NCBI GenBank assembly: GCA_900545405.1
Contig: UQYT01000001.1
Location: 124,001 to 188,000, forward strand
Reading direction: 5' to 3'
From: an uncultured Eubacteriales bacterium
GTDB taxonomy: Bacteria > Bacillota > Clostridia > Oscillospirales > Oscillospiraceae
DNA: 64,000 nucleotides
Made by a program: the position numbers and the translations under genes. The notes under the pieces are model-generated. The model worked only from the letters and a program-made list of their open reading frames with translations. It was not told where the DNA came from and searched no databases. Below are positions 59,899 through 64,000 of this stretch, one piece after another (within the stretch, counting starts at the first letter, position 1; the number at the start of each line of letters is the position of its first letter).

Positions 59899-61135
59899 CC
59901 TCACACCCCTGATGCAGAGAATTTGCGGCGACAAACGCCGTAGACCAGGCTATTTGCAGATTGTATCCGCCCGTGTAGGCGTCCAGGTCCAGCACCTCGC
60001 CCGCAAAGTGCAGGCCGGGCACGAGCTTGGACTCCATAGTCCGGGGATTCACCTCAGTTGTGGCCACGCCGCCGGAGGTCACGATGGCCTCCGCTATCGG
60101 TCTCGGCCCGGATATCGCAACGGGGAAATGCTTCAAGAGCGACGCGAGCGCGGCCCGCTGCTGCTTTGTGACTGAGTTCGTCCGCGTGTCGCCCGGGATG
60201 CCCGAGAGCTCGACCAGGACGGGTATCATCATACGCCCGGCCAGGTCGCCGAGGGAGTTGCGGAACTCGCGGTTGTTGTACTTTTCAAAGTCCCTGAGCA
60301 GCCGCGCGTCGAGCTTCTTGTCGTCTAGGCCCGGCTTTAGGTCTATGGACAGGCGGTATTTGCACTCGCCGAACCTGCGCATGTGCGCCGAGGCGGAGAG
60401 CACCAGCGGGCCGGACACTCCGAAGTGTGTGAACAGCATCTCGCCCAGCGCCTTGTAGATGAGCTTGTCGTCCTCGTAGGCGTAGAGCTCCACGTTGCGC
60501 AGAGAGAAGCCCTGCATCTCGCGGCACCACTTGTCCGGGGACTCCAGCGGCACGAGCGAGGGCCGGCAGGTGCGGATGGTGTGGCCCAGCTCCTGCGCCA
60601 TGCGGTAACCGTCGCCGGTGGAGCCGGTGCCGGGGTACGAGAGCCCGCCTGTGCAGATGACGGCGTTGGCGCACTCGATCTCGCCGCGCTCTGTTACAAC
60701 GGCGCAGACGGCGCCGCTCTCGTCGGTCAGGATGTGCCTTGCGCGCTCCCTGAGCACTCTGACGCCGTTTTTGCGCGCAAGTTCCGCCAGGGCGTCCGCT
60801 ATGTCGTCGGCCTTGTCGGATTCCGGGAACACGCGGTTCCCGCGTTCGGTCTTCAGGGCAACACCAAGGCCCTCGAACAGCGCCTTCGTGTCCGAGGTCC
60901 CAAACCTATGTATGGCGCTCTGCAAGAAGCGCCCGTCGCCGGGGATGGCGGAGATGAACTCGCGCGCGTCACAGTCGTTGGTGACGTTGCAGCGGCCCTT
61001 GCCGGTGATCCGCAGCTTGCGGCCCAGCATCCTGTTCGGTTCCAGCAGCACGACGCTCAGCCCGCGCCCGGCCGCAAGACCGGCGCAGAGCGTCCCCGAA
61101 GCGCCGCCGCCTATTATAACTGCGTCAGCTTTCAA
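59891..61135 (-). CDS. HI0933-like NAD(P)/FAD-dependent oxidoreductase
   Basis: A 414-residue flavoprotein of the HI0933/YhiN family. The N-terminal FAD motif is VIIGGGASGTLCAGLAAGRG, followed by GRKLRITGKGRCNVTND, the family signature. The C-terminus has GLHFAGEVLDLDAYTGGYNLQIAWSTA. The physiological substrate of this family is not settled. It regularly neighbours cmk in Clostridia. Confidence 0.92.
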   Translation of the reverse strand: MKADAVIIGGGASGTLCAGLAAGRGLSVVLLEPNRMLGRKLRITGKGRCNVTNDCDAREFISAIPGDGRFLQSAIHRFGTSDTKALFEGLGVALKTERGNRVFPESDKADDIADALAELARKNGVRVLRERARHILTDESGAVCAVVTERGEIECANAVICTGGLSYPGTGSTGDGYRMAQELGHTIRTCRPSLVPLESPDKWCREMQGFSLRNVELYAYEDDKLIYKALGEMLFTHFGVSGPLVLSASAHMRRFGECKYRLSIDLKPGLDDKKLDARLLRDFEKYNNREFRNSLGDLAGRMMIPVLVELSGIPGDTRTNSVTKQQRAALASLLKHFPVAISGPRPIAEAIVTSGGVATTEVNPRTMESKLVPGLHFAGEVLDLDAYTGGYNLQIAWSTAFVAANSLHQGCEDG

Positions 61136-61988
61136 TTTTCTCGAACACCTTATACTCGCTCCACACGTTCTCGAGGTCCTTGAACGTGTCCGACAGCCTG
61201 TCGCGCGAGCGCGCGCCGACGGCTATGACTATGGCATTGACCAGACTCAGCGGCGCGACGAGGGAGTCCACGAACGAGACCATCTCGCTCTTTGCAAAGA
61301 GGCAGACGTCCGCCACACCGTAGAGCGGAGAGCTCTCGCTGTCCGTCAGCGCCAGCGCCGAGGCGCCGCGATCCTTCGCAAAGCGCATGACCTTCAGCGA
61401 GCGCGAGGAATATCTCGGGAAGGTGAAGCCGATGAAGAGGTCGCCCTCCCCTATCCTTATGAGCTGCTCATAGGCCTCCGCCGCGGAGTTGTCGCGCACC
61501 AGATGCACCCCGTCGCGGAGCATGTTGAGATAGAACTCCAGAAAGCTCGAGAGGCTCTGCGACGTGCGGGAGGCGAAGATGTAGATGTTCTTCGCGGACA
61601 TTATCATGTCTATCGCGCGGTCAAAGCTGCCCTGGTCTATCTCCTCGAGCGTGGCCTGGAGCTTGTCTATGTCGTCGCTGAGGACGGATTTTAGGATGTT
61701 GCGGTCGTCGATGAGGTCCTTTGCTGCCTCTATGCGCTGCACGGAGGTCAGGCGGCTGCGTATCATCTCCTGGAGCGCCTTGCGCATGCCGGGATAGCCG
61801 TCGTACCCCAGCTCCGCCGCAAAGCGGACGACCGTGGACTCACTCACGCCCACCGTCTTGCCAAGTTTGCCCGCCGTCATGAACGCGGCCTTGTCGTAGT
61901 TTTCGAGAATGTACTTCGCAATGAGCCTCTGGCCCTTGGAAAAGCCAGAGTTGTCCCGCGAGATCAGCGCGAGAATGTCTTTATCCAT
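61125..61988 (-). CDS. MurR/RpiR family transcription regulator
   Basis: A 287-residue regulator with an N-terminal helix-turn-helix (SKGQRLIAKYILENYDKAAFMTAGKLGKTVGVSESTVVRFAAELGYDG) and a C-terminal SIS sugar-phosphate domain (NIYIFASRTSQSLSSFLEFYLN). The ligand is unknown. I start at MDKDILALIS (61988). It overlaps the flavoprotein gene by 11 bp and has its own promoter, so it may control this group. Confidence 0.88.
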   Translation of the reverse strand: MDKDILALISRDNSGFSKGQRLIAKYILENYDKAAFMTAGKLGKTVGVSESTVVRFAAELGYDGYPGMRKALQEMIRSRLTSVQRIEAAKDLIDDRNILKSVLSDDIDKLQATLEEIDQGSFDRAIDMIMSAKNIYIFASRTSQSLSSFLEFYLNMLRDGVHLVRDNSAAEAYEQLIRIGEGDLFIGFTFPRYSSRSLKVMRFAKDRGASALALTDSESSPLYGVADVCLFAKSEMVSFVDSLVAPLSLVNAIVIAVGARSRDRLSDTFKDLENVWSEYKVFEKIES

Positions 61989-62098
61989 CCATGTTGCCCC
62001 CAGTTGACATATACCGCATAAACCGGCGCGGGCGGGGCCAATTACCAGCATATGTAATATAGCCCGCCACACTCCGGTGTAATCTGCATTTTAGGATT

Positions 62099-62127
62099 AT
62101 TCTACACAGATTTGCGCCGAATTACAA
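62099..62127 (-). promoter_or_regulatory. Promoter of the RpiR-like regulator
   Basis: Minus strand: -35 TTGTAA (62122-62127), 17-bp spacer, -10 TAGAAT (62099-62104), about 110 bp upstream of the start codon. The 181-base gap 61989-62169 is AT-rich around it and holds no gene. Confidence 0.55.
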
Positions 62128-62169
62128 GTACATTTGCATGAACAAATTCTAAAACTTGCAAAAAATAAA

Positions 62170-62886
62170 TCACTCGAGGCCGCGGATATAGCTCGTCTCC
62201 TCCGGCGTGAGGCGGCGCCAGCGGCCGGTCTGGAGCGTGCCGAGGCGCAGCTCGCCCTCGGCCACGCGCACGAGGCGGCGCACCTCGAGCCCCGCGGCGG
62301 CGCACATGCGGCGCACCTGTCGGTTCCGGCCCTCGTGGATGGTCACGTCGAGGACGTATCTCCCCTGCTCCGTCTCCTCCACAAAGCGCACCTGCGCCGG
62401 GCGGATGGGCTCGCCCTCCACATCGCGCTGGGCCTCCAGCGCGCGCACGGCCTCCTCAGGCTCCGGGCCGCTGACCGTGACGCGGTAGGTCTTGCCGACC
62501 TCGTGCGAGGGGTGCATAAGCGCGTTCGCGGCCTCGCCGTCGTCCGTCATTATGAGCAGGCCCTCGCTGTTGAGGTCCAGCCTGCCCACGGGATAGAGCC
62601 TGCGGCCCACGCCCTTCACGAGCTCGGCCACGGTCTTGCGGCCCTTCTCGTCCGAGAGCGTGGTGACGTAGCCGCGGGGTTTGTTCAGCATTATGTAAAC
62701 CCGCGTCTCGGGCTGGCGCAGGCGTTTGCCGTCCACGGTCACGGTGTCCGTGTCCGGGTCGGCGCTCATGCCGAGGGCGGCGGTCTCGCCGTTCACCTTG
62801 ACGCGGCCGGCCTTTATCATTTCCTCGGCGGCGCGGCGCGAGGCGAGCCCCGCGCCGGATATGAGTTTCTGGAGGCGTTCTTTCAT
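62170..62886 (-). CDS. rluB: 23S rRNA pseudouridine synthase (RluB/RsuA family)
   Basis: A 238-residue enzyme that turns uridine into pseudouridine in 23S rRNA. An N-terminal S4 RNA-binding domain (RLQKLISGAGLASRRAAEEMI) precedes the catalytic domain with the active-site Asp in YPVGRLDLNSEGLLIMTDDG. The start ATG 62886 is preferred; seven extra residues are possible. It follows the carboxypeptidase gene with a short gap. Confidence 0.9.
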   Translation of the reverse strand: MKERLQKLISGAGLASRRAAEEMIKAGRVKVNGETAALGMSADPDTDTVTVDGKRLRQPETRVYIMLNKPRGYVTTLSDEKGRKTVAELVKGVGRRLYPVGRLDLNSEGLLIMTDDGEAANALMHPSHEVGKTYRVTVSGPEPEEAVRALEAQRDVEGEPIRPAQVRFVEETEQGRYVLDVTIHEGRNRQVRRMCAAAGLEVRRLVRVAEGELRLGTLQTGRWRRLTPEETSYIRGLE

Positions 62887-62899
62887 CTTTGCACGTTCC

Positions 62900-64000
62900 C
62901 TATTCAAGATAAAACGGCGCGCTCAGCCCCGTAAGGACCCAGAAGCGCAGAAAGCGCTCCCCGGGCGTGAGTTTCAGCTCGCGGTCCACTTCCACGTCCT
63001 CGGAGTAGACTATGCGCACGGAGGCTATCTCCTGCCCGTCCGAGCAGGCCACGGCCCGGCCTGCGCGATCGCCCTCGGATATCGGGGCAAAGGCAAAGGC
63101 GGGCAGCTCGAGCTCCATGTCGTAGCTCTCGCCGTTTTGGATGAGCGCATAGGCCGCGCCCTCCGTCTCCGCCGGGGCCGTCATCTCAGCGCCGGAGATG
63201 AGCGGCACCTCGTAGCTCAAGCCCGCGGGGATGACCTCGGCGAAGCTGTAATTGGCGAAGGCCCAGTCGTAGAGCGCCTTGTGGTCGTCCCAGTCGTCGG
63301 GGTTGTTGAGCGTGACGCAGACATAGCGCGCGCCGTCGCGCTCGGCGCAGGTCACGAGCGTGCGCCCGGCGGCCATGGTGTAGCCTGTCTTGAGGCCGAG
63401 GCAGCCGTCGTACTCGCGCAGCAGGCGGTTGTGGTTCACCAGCGTCTGCTCACCGACGGTGTGGGACACGGTGCCCGCGATGCGGGCGAAGTCCTCGTTC
63501 CCCATGCAGTAGGCGGCGAGTTTGGCCATGTCGCGCGCCGTGGAGTAGTGCCCCTCCTCGTCGAGGCCGTGGGCGTTTTTGAAGCTGGACTCGGTCATGC
63601 CGAGCTCGGCCGCCTTGGCGTTCATCAGCTCCGCAAACTCCTCCATGCTGTCCGCGACATGCAGCGCGAGCGCAGAGGCGGCGTCGTTGCCGGAGACCAG
63701 CAGCAGGCCGTAGAGCAGGTCCTCGACTGTGTAGCTCTCTCCCGCCTTGAGGTACATCGAGGAGCCCTCGATGCCCGCGCTACGGCTGTCGACCTCCACG
63801 AGGTCGTCGAGCTCGCAGTGCTCGAGCACGACGATGGCAGTCATTATCTTCGTCGTGCTGGCGATGAGCATGTGCTCGTCGGCGTTCTTCTCATAGAGCA
63901 CCCGGCCTGAGTCGGCGTGCATGAGTATCGCGGCCTTGGCGGAGACGGCAAGCTCCGCCCGGGCCGGTATTTTTACAGCGAAAATGAGCGCGAGGCTCAG
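62900..64000 (-). CDS. D-alanyl-D-alanine carboxypeptidase, start missing
   Basis: A penicillin-binding serine peptidase (DacF/DacB type) that trims the terminal D-Ala of peptidoglycan peptides. The window contains 366 codons, and the first start lies outside. A hydrophobic stretch at the edge (LSLALIFAV...ARA) is the end of a signal peptide. The active motifs are SxxK (ASTTKIM), SxN (SGND) and KTG (LKTGYT). A C-terminal PBP5-type beta domain follows. Confidence 0.92.
   Translation of the reverse strand: MSLALIFAVKIPARAELAVSAKAAILMHADSGRVLYEKNADEHMLIASTTKIMTAIVVLEHCELDDLVEVDSRSAGIEGSSMYLKAGESYTVEDLLYGLLLVSGNDAASALALHVADSMEEFAELMNAKAAELGMTESSFKNAHGLDEEGHYSTARDMAKLAAYCMGNEDFARIAGTVSHTVGEQTLVNHNRLLREYDGCLGLKTGYTMAAGRTLVTCAERDGARYVCVTLNNPDDWDDHKALYDWAFANYSFAEVIPAGLSYEVPLISGAEMTAPAETEGAAYALIQNGESYDMELELPAFAFAPISEGDRAGRAVACSDGQEIASVRIVYSEDVEVDRELKLTPGERFLRFWVLTGLSAPFYLE

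Noticed and set aside
1..64000. CRISPR arrays, tRNA or rRNA genes
   Set aside because: No regularly spaced repeats and no tRNA or rRNA-like segment was recognised in the window by eye.

Overview
The window is a GC-rich piece of a Clostridia chromosome with one large prophage in it. The host genes point to an Oscillospiraceae/Ruminococcaceae-type member: an IspH-ribosomal protein S1 fusion, RemA, CdaA/CdaR, CarD, a TIGR01977-like cysteine desulfurase beside a DUF3343 gene, and an RpiR-type regulator. This placement is inferred from gene content only. All host genes lie on the minus strand.

Left flank (1-7745): cdaA-cdaR-rseC-yicC-remA-gmk-rpoZ-priA-def-fmt, read right to left, tightly packed with many 4-bp ATGA overlaps. 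A near-consensus promoter sits upstream of cdaA (7714-7742). Right flank (about 53072-64000): partial D-Ala-D-Ala carboxypeptidase, rluB, rpiR-like regulator, HI0933-like flavoprotein, cmk, plsC, ispH-rpsA, carD, ispD, ispF, DUF3343 and cysteine desulfurase.

Prophage (about 7.75-53.1 kb, almost all on the plus strand): a left-end module of small genes, including a variable C-type-lectin-like protein and a membrane transglycosylase; a replication block (DUF2800, DUF2815 SSB-like, family A polymerase, ThyX, m5C methyltransferase, MazG-like, VapE primase/helicase, VRR-NUC, SNF2-like helicase, ArpU-like regulator); packaging and head genes; a contractile myovirus tail of PBSX/XkdK type with a programmed -1 frameshift in the tail chaperone; baseplate; fibres; a diversity-generating retroelement (DGR); a lysis cassette; a regulatory region with a perfect inverted operator; and an IS30-family DDE transposase at the far right. 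I see no tyrosine or serine integrase and no MuB-like ATPase, so the transposase is the best candidate for the integration enzyme.

The main discovery is the DGR. A 101-nt template repeat (45199-45299) lies between an Avd-like gene and a reverse transcriptase. It matches a 101-nt variable repeat in the gene just downstream (47017-47117) with 22 differences, all at template adenines. The last 63 nt of the template also match a second variable repeat about 36 kb away, in an early-region gene at the other end of the prophage (9597-9659), with 12 differences, again all at template adenines. One template therefore appears to have diversified both a tail-associated protein and a separate protein encoded among early genes.

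Other points of note: ten GGAACATT/AATGTTCC-type octamers plus an AT-rich stretch next to the primase gene, which look like a replication origin; a 22-bp tandem duplication that frameshifts the last gene of the lysis cassette; and inward-facing terminators at both prophage ends. The exact attachment ends could not be fixed from the sequence.
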